64,000 nucleotides of DNA from Anthoceros angustus (GCA_010909165.1 MU008206.1:62001-126000), one strand, 5' to 3'; counted from the first letter of the stretch, positions 24,120 through 35,944 are shown. Numbers and translations: made by a program. The notes: a model not told the origin generated them from the letters alone.

Positions 24120-27100
24120 TGTTGTCCATGGTAGAAGCCATCCGGTACTCTTCGTTGGCGGTGGTGCGGAGATCCGCCGATAAGATTTGAGTGCAATGTT
24201 CATGACATGTGATAAATGAGCTGCCTTTCAAATAACCCACAAAACCCCATGCACCCCGCCTTCCTCGCATGCAGTGGCGAGCGGTGGTCAATGACACACC
24301 ATTTTCACTGTAGCACAGCCCCGCTTGCCCACCAGCTGCAACAAAGCTCCGACCCCAAGCATTATGTGAGCAGCCGCGACGGTCAAGGGTCGTGATCGCG
24401 CATGTCCTTGACCTCCCCGCGAATCCTGCACTTCATCGGGTGGAGAAAGGTGAGCGAGTTGCGGGCGGGTTGGCAAACTTCCGCCTTCACCTCGGGGACG
24501 ACTGGATTGCATTGCCATTTGCCCCGAGAGTCCATACGTCAGGGAAATCGGGTACCTGCCAGCAGCCGGCGTCAGTTCTCATGGGCTTTTTGAATCGGCC
24601 ACTGGCTTCGAATGAGACGGGATCGCGGGGTCTTACCGTGTCTGGCAGTGTAGGATCTCCAGGCTGATCGGTATATGCCCACCCACTAGCGTGCAAGTCG
24701 GCCGACTGCGGAGAAGGGAGGTTGAATTCCTCAAGGCCGCCACCTGCAATGTTCACAGCCATTCTCCTCATGTTCCCGACCACCATGACTGACTTAGTGC
24801 GCCAAGCATGTGTGACTTACCGCATAATTGGGTCTAAGTATGGAAGGCCACGGAGTTACGGAGTCAGACACCCGTAATTTGGTTTTTAGCCACATTCTTG
24901 AAATGACCCCACTGGAAAATTGGTCCATGGTAGAAGCCATCCAAGTACTCTTCGGCTGGCGGTGGTGCTGAGATGCCGATAAGATTTGAGTGCAATGTTC
25001 ATGACATGTGATAAATGACTGCCTTTCAAATAACCCAGCACAAAACCCCATGCACCCCGCCTTCCTGCATGCAGACGGCGCGAGCGGTGGTCAATGACAC
25101 ACCATTTTCAGCGGTGGCCAGTATGTCTTGTTGCACTTCAAGTAATCTCTATGTTATGGCATAACGGGTGCTGCTCACCGCACGCGGATTTCCATTGCGG
25201 GACATTTCAAATGTCTAATTTAGTTTCATTCCTTTAGCCACGGCTTTGCACAACTCATATATCATATACTTTGTGAGGGAGGCAAATGCCTTCCTCGCAT
25301 GCACGCGCGAGGTGGTCAATGACACCATTTTCAGCGGTGCAGTATGTCTTGTTGCACTTCAAGTAATCTCTATGTTATGGCATAACGGGTGCCGTTTCTG
25401 CTCACGTTAGGCTTTCCATTGCGGGACATTTCAAATGTCTAATTTAGTTTCATTCCCTTTAGCCACGGCTTTGCACAACTCATATATCATATACTTTGTG
25501 AGGGAGGCAAATGCCTTCCTCGAATCGGTGTGAAAGCAAAAAGGTGACCGCAATAACGATTCTGCAGAGCTCGGCATGGTTGCGCCATCGCTAGCACCCA
25601 CAACAAATCTACAATGCAAACCAACTTCTTGTTCCATATCCGCAGTTTGATTGCTTGCATTTCCTTCAAAACCTTCTCCAAGTCGAGACGATAACACATA
25701 CTGGCTGGAATATATTGGTCCCTATTGCTCCACAAGGCCACAAGTCGTGCTTCCCACCGTATTCTTCCATGTCCAACCGGATTTCAAGTCATCCTTTTCT
25801 CCTTAGAGTGTGCCGATAGTCTCCGCATTGTTTCTTTCAACGTGCATCACATCCTTCTCGTGCCACTCGCATATCCTCCAATATGGTAAATATTTGAACC
25901 ACAGAGATAAAGCGACGTGCCGAACAACCTCGCCTCCTCAACCCTCGATGTTGCTTTCTCCCTACGTTCCATGTCGGAGATGACCGCATAATTGGGTCGG
26001 AAGTATGGAAGGCGTCGATTCTGGACGACAGACCACCCGGTTGCACTGGACTGGTTTCTTCGCCACGTTGTTGAAATGACCTGCACCAGGGAAAATTGGT
26101 CCATGGTAGAAGCCATCCAGTACTCTTCGTTGGCGGTGGTGCGGAGATCTGCCGATAAGATTTGAGTGCAATGTTCATGACATGTGATAAATGAGCTGCC
26201 TTTCAAATAACCCAGCACAAAACCCCATGCACCCCGCCTTCCTGCATGCAGACGGCGCGAGCGGTGGTCAATGACACACCATTTTCAGCGGTGGCCAGTA
26301 TGTCTTGTTGCACTTCAAGTAATCTCTATGTTATGGCATAACGGGTGCCGTTCGTTACAGCCCTGCACGTTACAGTTTCCATTGCGGGACATTTCTGAAA
26401 TGTCTAATTTAGTTTCATTCCCTTTAGCCACGGCTTTGCACAACTCATATATCATATACTTTGTGAGGGAGGCAAATGCCTTCCCCTGAATCGGTGTGAA
26501 AGCAAAAAAGGTGACCGGCAACAACGGTCTGCAAGCTCGGCATGGTTGCAGTCATCGCCAAGCACCCACAACAAATCTACAATCTGCAAACCAACTTCTT
26601 GTTCCATATCCGGTGGGTAGTTTGATTGCTTGCATTTCCTTCAAAACCTTCTCCAAGTCAGGAGACGATAACACATACGGCGCTGGAATATACTGGTCCC
26701 TATTGCTCCACAAGGCCACAAGTCGTGCTTCCCACCGTATTCTTCCATGTCCAACCGGATTTCAAGTCATCCTTTTCTCCTTAGAGTGTGCCGATAGTCT
26801 CCGCATTGTTTCTTTCAACGTGCATCACATCCTTCTCGTGCCACTCGCATATCCTCCAATATGGTAAATATTTGAACCACAGAGACAAGCGACGGTGCCG
26901 AACAACCTCGCCTCCTCAACCCTCGATGTTGCTTTCTCCCTACGTTCCATGTCGGAGATGACCGCATAATTGGGTCTAAGTATGGAAGGCGATTTGAGTT
27001 ACGGACGACAGACCACCCGGCTAATGGATCGGTTTCTTCGCCACGTTGTTGAAATGACCGCACTGTGAAAATTGGTCCATGGTAGAAGCCATCCAAGACT

Positions 27101-27930
27101 TTTCGTGGCGGTGGTGCGGAGATCCGCCGATAAGATTTGAGTGCAATGTTCATGACATGTGATAAATGAGCTGCCTTTCAAATAACCCAAAGACAAAACC
27201 CCATGCACCCCGCCTTCCTCGCATGCAGCAGTGAAGTGGTCAATGACACACCATTTTCAGCGGTGGCGTATGTCTTGTTGCACTTCAAGTAATCTCTATG
27301 TTATGGCATAACGGGTGCCGTTCATGACCGCACGTTATAGCTTCCATTAGGACATTTCAAATGTCTAATTTAGTTTCATTCCTTTAGCCACGGCTTTGCA
27401 CAACTCATATATCATATACTTTGTGAGGGAGGCAAATGCCTTCCCACGAATCGGTGTGAAAGCAAAAAGGTGACCGCAATAACGGTTCCAGAGCTCGGCA
27501 TGGTTGCGCCATCGCCAAGCACCTACAACAAATCTACAATGCAAACCAACTTCTTGTTCCATATCCGCAGTTTGATTGCTTGCATTTCCTTCAAAACCTT
27601 CTCCAAGTCGAGACGATAACACATAATGGCTACTGGAATATCGGTCCCTATTGCTCCACAAGGCCACAAGTCGTGCTTCCCACCGTATTCTTCCATGTCC
27701 AACCGGATTTCAAGTCATCCTTTTCTCCTGTTAGAGTGTGCCGATAGTCTCCGCATTGTTTCTTTCAACGTGCATCACATCCTTCCGTGCCCACCTCGGC
27801 ATATCCCTCCAATATGGTAAATATTGGAACCACAGAGACAAGCGACGAGTGCCGAACAACCCTCGCTCCCTCAGCTGCCTCGATGTTGCTTTCTCCCTAC
27901 GTTCCATGTCGGAAATGACAGTGGCATAAG
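24120..27930 (-). repeat. Tandem array of ~0.97-kb units inside CACTA transposase
   Basis: Words such as 'gtgcaatgttcatgacatg' occur near 24190, 24985, 26168 and 27142, and 'gagtgtgccgatagtctccg' near 25806, 26786 and 27736. The last pair of intervals is about 980 and 950 bp; other intervals vary because of internal loss. Each unit encodes, on the minus strand, 'GYLKGSSFITCHEHCTQIL' and 'DVMHVERNN'-type transposase pieces, so part of the gene has been copied 3-4 times. Confidence 0.9.
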
Positions 27931-29083
27931 TTGGTGCATGTGGCCGTGAGCGCCTTTCCACGTCACCGTTGTACATATTCGAATGAAGGCGGCGCATGGG
28001 GTGGTTGGTGGCAGCCATCGGGTACTTTATATACCTCCTTTGAAGGTTCGCCCATCGGGATCCTAATGCATCCCAACATTCCATACATGCCGCGACCCTT
28101 TCACCAAACCCCGACAATGTTCCTAAGCCCGGGTAATCGCCTATCGTGGTGCAAATAGCCGACGCAATCGGAATTTCCGCTGGCTGCCGGCCAGAGAAGT
28201 CTTCCATTGGTATCCCACCAAAGGTCACTCAACTCCCGCAATAGTGGCTCCATGTAGACATCAAAATTGGACAATGGGGCCCCGCACTATAATTGGCATT
28301 ATGATATTAACAGATCAGACTCAACCATGGTGGTAGGTTGTGCACAACCAGCAACAGCCAAATGGAATGGGATGTAGACTTATGCCCAAAAGGATTAAAC
28401 CCATCGTGGCAAGAGCAAACGAATATTTCGCGGTTCCAAGCCAAAACCGTCCAACCCATCCGTAATGTCATGTGTGTATCGCCATGATGCCCATGGAACC
28501 ATCCACGCCCGCATTGTCACGCATGAAGTCATGAGCGCACTGCCTGCAAACATACGAGTCACCCTAGACTTGAGGGAAAATGCCATAGGACTTCGGGTAC
28601 TCTCCTAGTACCATTGGTAGACCCGTGCATACATCTCGTGGATGCATTTCGCAAATAAGCATATGGTCCACGGAAAAGCAAATATTAACACAAAGCGTGA
28701 ATCTTTTCGACCTTGGGCCCAAACATATATAGGGTTTTCTTTGCCTCCGCCATGGACCGTGGCGCAGTTTCCGATGTGAAGTGAGCCCAAGAGCCTCCAA
28801 TATAGTCTATGGCAACATCGATATACCGAACTTGGATTGATAGGAGCGTATGTCGCAGTTGAGAGAAGTTTCGTGGTACCGCAATGTTCGCAACTGTGAA
28901 CAATGGTGTTTCCGCGGTCGCCGCGGTCATCGCCGGGCACTTGTTGGGGATCCCAACCGCCATGATGTCATCGATGTCCACATCATCCACACCATGTGCC
29001 CGCCCGCCATCGAAACATCCGTGGTTGTGGCGTATTGATGTCGCCGAGTGGAGGAGACATGTGTTGCTCATCGATGGATTCAA
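27731..29083 (-). pseudogene. TNP2-like CACTA transposase
   Basis: Reading down the minus strand, frames at 28685-29083 and 28564-28800 give the upstream part of a plant TNP2 (Transposase_21) protein ('EAKKTLYMFGPKVEKIHALC'). The 165-codon frame 27731-28228 gives the core: 'IPMEDFSG', 'AICTTIGDYPGLGTLSGFG', 'ACMECWDALGSRW', then 'DVMHVERNNAETIGTL', matching the conserved 'D(V/I)MH-(I/V)E(K/R)N' block. Frames shift at least twice between these pieces. The downstream part runs into the tandem array. It sits between CACTA ends and would have mobilised this element. Confidence 0.82.
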
Positions 29084-29139
29084 ACCGCACCTTATTGCGG
29101 CGGAATGTCGGCATGCCCACGCCTCATCCTCGTGAATGG

Positions 29140-31440
29140 GCGAGGACGCAAATTCACGCTACCGCATTGAAAGCCCGAAAAATAAATGAGATGCATAACC
29201 TTAAACAAGTCACGAATCAAGTAGGGAGAACATGCTTGCATATTCCACACTCACCGCTCACGATACCAACGACGGATAGTTTCCTCACAATGTTGCCGTG
29301 AAATGTGTGCGGGGATGGGTGTTGCTATGTTCTCGCAGCTGGCATGGACATAGCATGTGCGCCGTCAAGTCCGGATTCCAGATACGCATTGCAACCGATG
29401 GTTCAAACTCAAAATACCCCACCCAAGAATGTTAATCGCGCCGTCGCCATAGAAAGTCGCATTGAGGGCACCGCCACTTTCCCGATGACGACATGCCGGT
29501 ATCGTGCTCGCTGATGAGAAGGATGGGACGCCAACAACGCACTCGCTTCCACGTCGTATTCTCATGGGCGGCATCTATCACACAAAATGTGGATGTTCAC
29601 AATAGCGACTTCAAATGCCTGCACTGGGCCAACGCCACCAGCCTCTCTCACATACCACGCACACCACCCCTGTGTCGATGCCAACCAGCAATGTATTTAA
29701 CCTTGTTATATTGTTATATTGTCGGCGAAGAGCTAACATTGGATGGCATCACCGGGCTTGAGGAGATGGTCCAACGCCAATGCCCGTGGTACGAGGCATT
29801 GGTAGACGCATTTGCCAACACCGTATAGTCGGCGATATCTTTTCCGCTGGCCCATCGGAAGGCAACAACGCCAAGTTCTATCTATTCATATGCGCCAAGA
29901 TGTGCATGCATCGAGAAGAGTTTTCCATGCATCAAGACATGGAGCTCCCAACAAAGACAACGGCCACAATGTGGCGGAGAAGGCCGCAACTCCATTTGAA
30001 GCGAAGCATTCCAGCTGCCGCCGACGCATTGCAAGCCCGCACCAGCCGCTTGCCGAAGACGCTGCAAGTGGCGATGTATCCTAGGTGTTTATTTCGAGTA
30101 GGGCACACGCAAGCAACATGCCATGACGACCGACAACAAGTGCCGAGGAATCGGATGTGATGTCCCGGAGTTTTGTAGCACTTCCACAAAGGGTGTGTGT
30201 AAGTTGTTGTTGAATTGAAGTAAAGGTGGAAAGCATTGCCTTCCCAAAGTTCACCAAGATTAAAGCGTGTTTGTCACCGAGGTTGACTCCCATTCTATTT
30301 GCCGACACTTGCTTGCATATGCGCACGCTTTACCTGCACATTTCTAACCACCGGACCGCCATGGATGGCACACCCGAAACAGAGCCTTACTACATGCCCG
30401 AACTGTCTCAATTACAGACACCCAACACATGGAGCAGCTGGTATCATTGGCAATGGCGGACCCGCCCATAGAGTACCGCGAAGGCATAAGGCGTGCACGA
30501 CGGCGCAGTTGTGGTGACAGTGCACCATCGGGTTCTGAGTCCGACTCTGAGCGACCAACTCCACCGCCAGAAAAACCAGATGGCACAGATGTGCTGCCGT
30601 CTCCAATTTGGAGTGCAGCCGGTGGTGGAAGGCGATGAGAAGGTGCGGTGGGCGCACTGACCGGCGATGTGCACACCCATATGTGTGGGGAGGGGAGAGG
30701 GTAGGTGGGTGCTCCAAGTCATGGAGGCAGTAGGTTGCCGGAAATGCATCATCGGTTTGTCACAAGAAGAGCAAGTTTGAGGATGATGGGCCGCTGTCGC
30801 GGCCGCGCCCGAAGACGTCAACGGGAAAGTTTGGGAGCTTGCAAAAAGGTTGGGTCTTGGGTTCCTAGGTCGAGCAAAGGAGCTCGCAATATTCGTGCAC
30901 TGCTTTGAGGCACTCGAGAGAATTGGCGTGAACACATCGCCGCCCTCGATTTGAGACTGCAAGGGAGAAATTGTATTGTGACGCCATGTTGGGAGAGCAC
31001 TTGTTCACACTTCGGTGGTGCGTAAGGTGGCCCAATTTGGAGAAATTACCTCGCACCCAACAAGGCGATTGGATTGGTGGGAACTTATGGACGCCATTGC
31101 GGGAGGAGGCACATTTCACAAGTGGATGGGGAAACACATATATGTGCGCGAGAGGGGCCCTATTGGGATCAACGCTGCACCTTCCTCGTGGATCGCCCAG
31201 ATTATGCATTAAGGTCCATGCTTACCCATCCACAGATGTGGCATTGTCACTATTGTGAAGCAAAGAATTGATGGGCAAACTTCTGCTGTATCACGAGGGT
31301 TTTGTTCACTCACTGGTGGACCATTTTGCATATGCAGATTTCAAAGTGAATGACGAAGGCCATTACTACTCGAGGCGGACATGATCGCTGAGGCCTCGCT
31401 CACCGGGCCGGAGGACGACTTCATGCCTTGTTGGCGGGCG
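29140..31440. other. CACTA right interior, no recognisable gene
   Basis: Short frames on both strands only. A plus frame at 30429-30638 is Arg/Ser/Pro-rich and could be disordered coding sequence. A plus frame at about 31015-31210 contains 'TRRLDWWELMDAIAGGGTFHKW', a plausible protein fragment I do not recognise. Nothing else is supportable. Confidence 0.3.
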
Positions 31441-31496
31441 ATCACATGGGTACCTATTCAATAAGGAGCCATGGAGCCAAAGGAGTGGAGGTATAT

Positions 31497-33047
31497 GAAG
31501 GCGAGTTCTTTATGCACAAGAGCTCAATGAAGATAGGAGTTTGACAAGGAAGGTGAGTGTGCCTGCCCCTACCTGTTGTTGATGTGCAGCATTTGGTATG
31601 GCTGCAGAGCATGACGGTTTTGCGAAAGCCTGACGGCTCCACAGAATGTGGTTTGCCTTTGTTCGTCTTATCCACATTTCCAAGGATTCCCCAATCCACC
31701 ATTGGAAGCACGACGTGTGGGAGAGCGATGTTGTATGCAGGCAATGGGCAATCTTGTGGCGACGCCATTCTGAGGTCTCAAGCTCACATAGCTGTGGGTT
31801 TTGTATCCATCTTCATACCTCACAACAACAGAATCGAGTCGCTTACACCTTTTAAGAACAACAACGCAATGTATTCGTGACAATCGAATGAGTATCCTTA
31901 TCCACCATACCGCACATCCGCATAGCCGCAGCCTTTGTCAGATCCGACCGTCTGCTGGGGTACATTGTCCATCTCGTATGGGTGGGATCGCACGTACATC
32001 CCACTTCCAAAAATACGGTTGTACTAGGAACAACATCACCATGTCACGGTTTTCCACAAGGCACGCCACGGGCCCGGATACCCACTACAAGACAAAACAG
32101 CCAAACGCCACAGGGAGAACCCGCCCACCCGGTGCGAGATGAGTGGAACGCCCAAGTGGATGTGGCGTGAGGTTTCCAAAGATATTTTAAGGGAAGGTGC
32201 ATGAAAAAGCGAGCATGACAAGAGGCTGCGGACCACACGTGGGAGGGCTTGATGAACATAATTACAAGGCGAGTTCTTTATGCACAAGAGCTCAATGAAG
32301 ATAGGAGTTTGACAAGGTGAGTGTGCTCGCTGTTGTTGATGTGCAAGATTTGGTATGGCCGCAAACCATGACGCGAAAAGAGTGACGGCTCCACGTAAAA
32401 TGTGGTTTGCCTTTGTTTTATCCACACATTTCCAAGGATTCCCACCACGTTTACCAAGCACGACGTGTGGGAGAGCGATGTTGTATGCAGGCAGTGGGCA
32501 ATCTTGTGGCGACGCCATTCTGAGGTCTCAAGCTCACATAGCTGTGGGTTTTGTATCCATCTTCATACCTCAGCACAGTGTAACTGGAGTCGCTTACACC
32601 TTTTAAGAACAACAACGTACTCGGCGTGACAATCGAAGTGTTGAGCATGTTATCCACAGCATACTGCAACAGACATCCGGCACAGTCAGCAGCCTTACCG
32701 TATGTCTGACCGTCTGCGCGGGTACATTGTCAATGTCGTATGGGTGGGATCGTACGTACATCCCACTTCCAAAAAAAAAGTTGTACTCGACCGGAACAAC
32801 ATCACCATGTCGCTGTTTTCCACAAGGCACGTCACGGGCCCGGGATACCCACTACAAGACAAAACAGGCCAAACGTAGCCGCGTGTGGAGAACCCGCCCA
32901 CCCGGGTGCGAGGATGAGTGGAACGCCCCAAGTGGATGTGGCGTGAGGTTTCCAGTATTTTAACCGGAAGGTGCATAAAAAAAGCGAGCATGACGAGAGG
33001 CCAAGCGGACCACACGTGGGAGGGCTTCGATGAACATAATTACAAGG
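31497..33047 (+). repeat. ~0.77-kb tandem duplication near the CACTA right end
   Basis: Unit 1 (about 31497-32266) and unit 2 (32267-33047) share 'gcgagttctttatgcacaag', 'cacatagctgtgggttttg' and 'cacgtgggagggctt' at offsets of 753-775 bp. On the plus strand both encode 'EFFMHKSSMKIG' and 'HDVWESDVVCRQWAILWRR'-type blocks I do not recognise. The copies differ mainly by short indels. The second ends with 'cataattacaaggcg', repeated from the end of the first. Confidence 0.9.
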
Positions 33048-33332
33048 CGGTTCACGGGCCCGATCGACAATGGAACTAGAACTGGGGACCCGGGCTCCGG
33101 TGTACAAGTAGGGAAACTATTTTTTAATAGAGATAAGGGAGAAAGAGGGGTCGGCCCGGTTGGAGGGAAGCAAGCTGCACCCATTCAAGTAGAGAGAAGA
33201 GTAATAGACAATGTAACAAACTCAGGCTTGTGTGACTGAGTCTCTCCCATACCAGCCGTTGTAACGTTTTTGATCACCATAACAAGATGTACAACAAAAA
33301 AACGTTACATAGCCAGCAGGTTCCTAGTAGTG

Positions 33333-33524
33333 AGAGGGAGCGTTAGAGGGCGCCTTGCTTGTTTAGAAGGCTGGGGTAGTGTGTAGCTGGAGGCAGTTAT
33401 TGATTTCTCAAGATCCGACCGTTCCACAAGTCTCATGGGACGAAATCCAACGTACAAAACGACAGTGGGATAAGTGTGGCCACTAGAGGGTGCATCTCGG
33501 AAGCCCCGGGATCTGCCTCCCACA
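33333..33524 (+). repeat. LTR-like repeat B, right part
   Basis: Continues repeat B after the CACTA insertion and ends 'gcctcccaca' at 33524, the reverse complement of the start of repeat A at 6857. The minus frame 33305-33523 matches the plus frame 6857-7040 ('SRGFRDAPSSGHTYPTVV'). Confidence 0.85.
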
Positions 33525-34128
33525 ACAGTATCTTCGTGGGCGCCACGGCAGGGAGGCGATGGCTATTGGTGATGTGGGAAGGACAAACCGCATGCTGGTA
33601 TGCTACAAAGTAGGGGTATAAAGGGCCGTCGACATTTACACAAATAGTATATACAAAGTATCGTATCATGAATATGTACAGACCAGTGTACGTACGTAAC
33701 ACATGTGATATACAAACTTCTTTTATATGAAATTGAATACGGTCGTATAGCACTTAAAATAATATAGTACATTTATCACCGTAGATGATATGCGTATAGT
33801 ATGAAGGATGTATTGATACAGATATTTATATGTGGTTGTATTGATGGGCGTATCAGTGGTAACTACCAAGTAAAACGTGGTATTCCATTGGGCAAAAGTA
33901 AAAGGGCAATAGTGGATGGGGAGGAGGTTCGGTACCAAGCCTACAAAAGTGTTATAAGACCTCTCTTGTAACACTTTAGATGTTGCAATCATGTTGCAAT
34001 CGTGAGAGAGGGCAAAAGCACCTCTCACTTCATCTCAACATAATTGCAACACCATTGCAACATGATTGCAATAACAGCCGTGGTCTGGTTTCCAAGCCAA
34101 AGTGTAACAAGGGGCGCAGCGAGTTCTT

Positions 34129-35240
34129 ATGTCCACAATAATCCTCAACCCAAAACACGTTCCGGATATGGATGTGTTTTTGCAGCCCCTCATCAAAGAA
34201 TTGCGTGATTTGTGGATAGGTATACCCTGTGAGGACTTCTCCAAGCCCAAGAATGACCCAGGCTGTTTCTTCACACTCCGTGTTGCTATACTCTTTACGA
34301 TGTGCAATTATCTAGGCATGGGTAATTTGCTGGGCTTGCAAGTACGGGGGCATGCTGCGTGTGTGGATTGCAACATAGGGTTGGAGGCTAGGTGGTCTGT
34401 GGAGTTGGAGAAGATGGTATACCCAGGCAGTCGGAGGTGGTGCAACTACCCCAGACAACCTCCGCTGCCACATGCTGGCAGATGCATTTGACAACTGCAT
34501 TGAAACAAGGCCCCAGTTCCTCGCACCGTTAACGGTGTTCTGGCGGAGATGGACTGTTGGCGAGAAGCAGATTCTAGGACTAAGAAGGACACCAGGGTTT
34601 GGGGTGTCACTCGAGACTCACTTCTGATCCGGAGTTTACCATACTTTAGGCATATTCCCAAAATATGAGTCAAAGACGTTATGTATGTAGAGGTGAACAA
34701 TGCCAAGGCATTTTGGGGAGTTATTACGGGAAGATTGATATGCCTGCGACGCATTTTGATATGGAAGATACTGATTCGAAGCCTTGGCTATGGCCCATTG
34801 AGGTTGACGACGTACTGCACATGCCAGATGCAAACTATGTCTTGCCGGCTGATGATTTGGTCGCTGTGAAGTCAGAGATATGCGCAATGAAGCCTCCAAC
34901 TGGATTTGGGGCTAACATTGCTGCTTGTTTCAAAGGCCCTAAGGTAACCGGGCTGAAGAGCCACGATTGGCATTTGTTTATGCAATATTAGTTGCCGATG
35001 GCTTTACGGGACGGCCGATAATATCGCACAAGGCCTTCAGACAAATGGCTACCTACCTTGATATGTGGTAAGGAGATTGATATCTCTGAGGTACCTGCGA
35101 TGAAGGAGGAAGTTGTGGATATCATGGTGCAATTGGAAATGCATATGCCGTCAATGTTCTGGAATTCAATGGAGCATTTGATTATCCACCTAATCGAAGA
35201 GGTGGAGACGCATGAGACGGTACAAATACCATAAACCTTC
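34129..35240 (+). pseudogene. Second TNP2-like CACTA transposase fragment
   Basis: The frame 34129-34491 contains 'DMDVFLQPLIKELRDLW', 'FTLRVAILFTMCNYLGMGNL' and 'GHAACVDCN', matching the TNP2/Transposase_21 core. From 34665 another frame gives 'PTGFGANIAACFKGPKVTG' then 'LKSHDWHLFMQY', the conserved start of the DUF4218 region, and 'MPSMFWNSMEHLIIHLIEEVE' follows after a frame change to about 35200. The order and strand are right for one gene with several frameshifts. It lies outside the 21962-33332 element and differs in sequence from its transposase, so it belongs to another CACTA copy whose ends I could not find. Confidence 0.8.
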
Positions 35241-35797
35241 AAGGGGGGGAATATACAAACCCTCTTTCGGTTGCTCTTGGACCTTCTTGACAAAGATCAC
35301 ACCTTTCCTGAAACTATGTTTTTTGAACGTTTGTGACGTGGGTCCACCTTTGTCCATTGGAACCCAAGTTGGAAACAACGTTATACTCTATTCCATGTGT
35401 GCAAGTAACTATCAGGCGCCGGCTGGCCGACGTTAGTTGGAACCTCGTCAAAGCAATGGTCCAGAGTATAGATAGGTAAATCAATATTTCCATCACTTCG
35501 AGACGTTTTTGAACTGCTAAGTATGCGAGTGGCCAACTGCCAACTATATACTTCTATCCGACCACATAGCCTGTAGTTTAAAACCATCAGACGAAATAGA
35601 AGACGTCTAGAATGGATCGTCGGGAGGGCTAATCTGCGACTCGTCTACTGCCTGTGCTGTCAAGAGTCTAAGTACACTGCACATCTCAAATCTACCTCAA
35701 CTGCATATGGTTTGTCTTGCCCCGTCTGCCTTAAGAGTGAGGGCGGGAGGGAAGCGAGTCAGTTGCTGTTGTTGCTCCTGCTAGCCATGGCCTAGCT

Positions 35798-35938
35798 ATG
35801 GCCTTGCTACTGCTGCTACTGCTCGCTCTTGCTGTGTTTGCGGCCTACGCAGAACCAGGTGGGGATCAGCCGGGAGTGCCCATCTTCATGCGGGGCTGCA
35901 GGGAAGGAGGGAAAATCTGTCCTCCGAACGCAGAGTGA
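35798..35938 (+). CDS. Candidate small secreted peptide (46 codons)
   Basis: ATG at 35798 opens a 46-residue frame: Met-Ala, seven Leu in a row, then 'ALAVFAAYA', an ideal signal peptide with an A-x-A cleavage site near residue 18. The predicted mature part is about 28 residues, Gly/Pro-rich and basic in the middle, with two Cys seven residues apart ('GCREGGKIC'). The stop overlaps a good splice donor (gcaga|gtgagc), so this may be the first exon of a longer gene; I found no convincing second exon in the AT-rich 36000-36800. The base composition (GC-rich, codon-like) differs from its AT-rich surroundings. I do not recognise the family, and a chance frame is possible. Confidence 0.45.
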   Translation: MALLLLLLLALAVFAAYAEPGGDQPGVPIFMRGCREGGKICPPNAE

Positions 35939-35944
35939 GCCCTG

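Larger units (their letters stand above)
21962..33332 (-). mobile_element. CACTA (CMC/EnSpm) DNA transposon, 11.4 kb
   Basis: The left end starts 'cactactaaaaacc' and the right end, on the other strand, 'cactactaggaacc': CACTA terminal inverted repeats of about 45 bp that share the 'atgt-acgttttttgt' core. The element is flanked by the 3-bp direct repeat AGA (21959-21961 and 33333-33335), the target-site size of this superfamily. The empty site is visible in repeat A at 7041-7043 (TCT on that strand), confirming both borders. The minus strand encodes a TNP2-like transposase (27731-29083) and a second charged protein (23345-23767). Much of the interior is tandemly duplicated, and frames are broken, so it is not autonomous now. 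Confidence 0.93.

Noticed and set aside
6848-33533. Repeats A and B as terminal inverted repeats of a Mutator-like element
   Set aside because: The 9 bp outside each end (acttcaagg and acagtatct) do not match as a target duplication, and no MULE transposase is present; kept only as a weak alternative.
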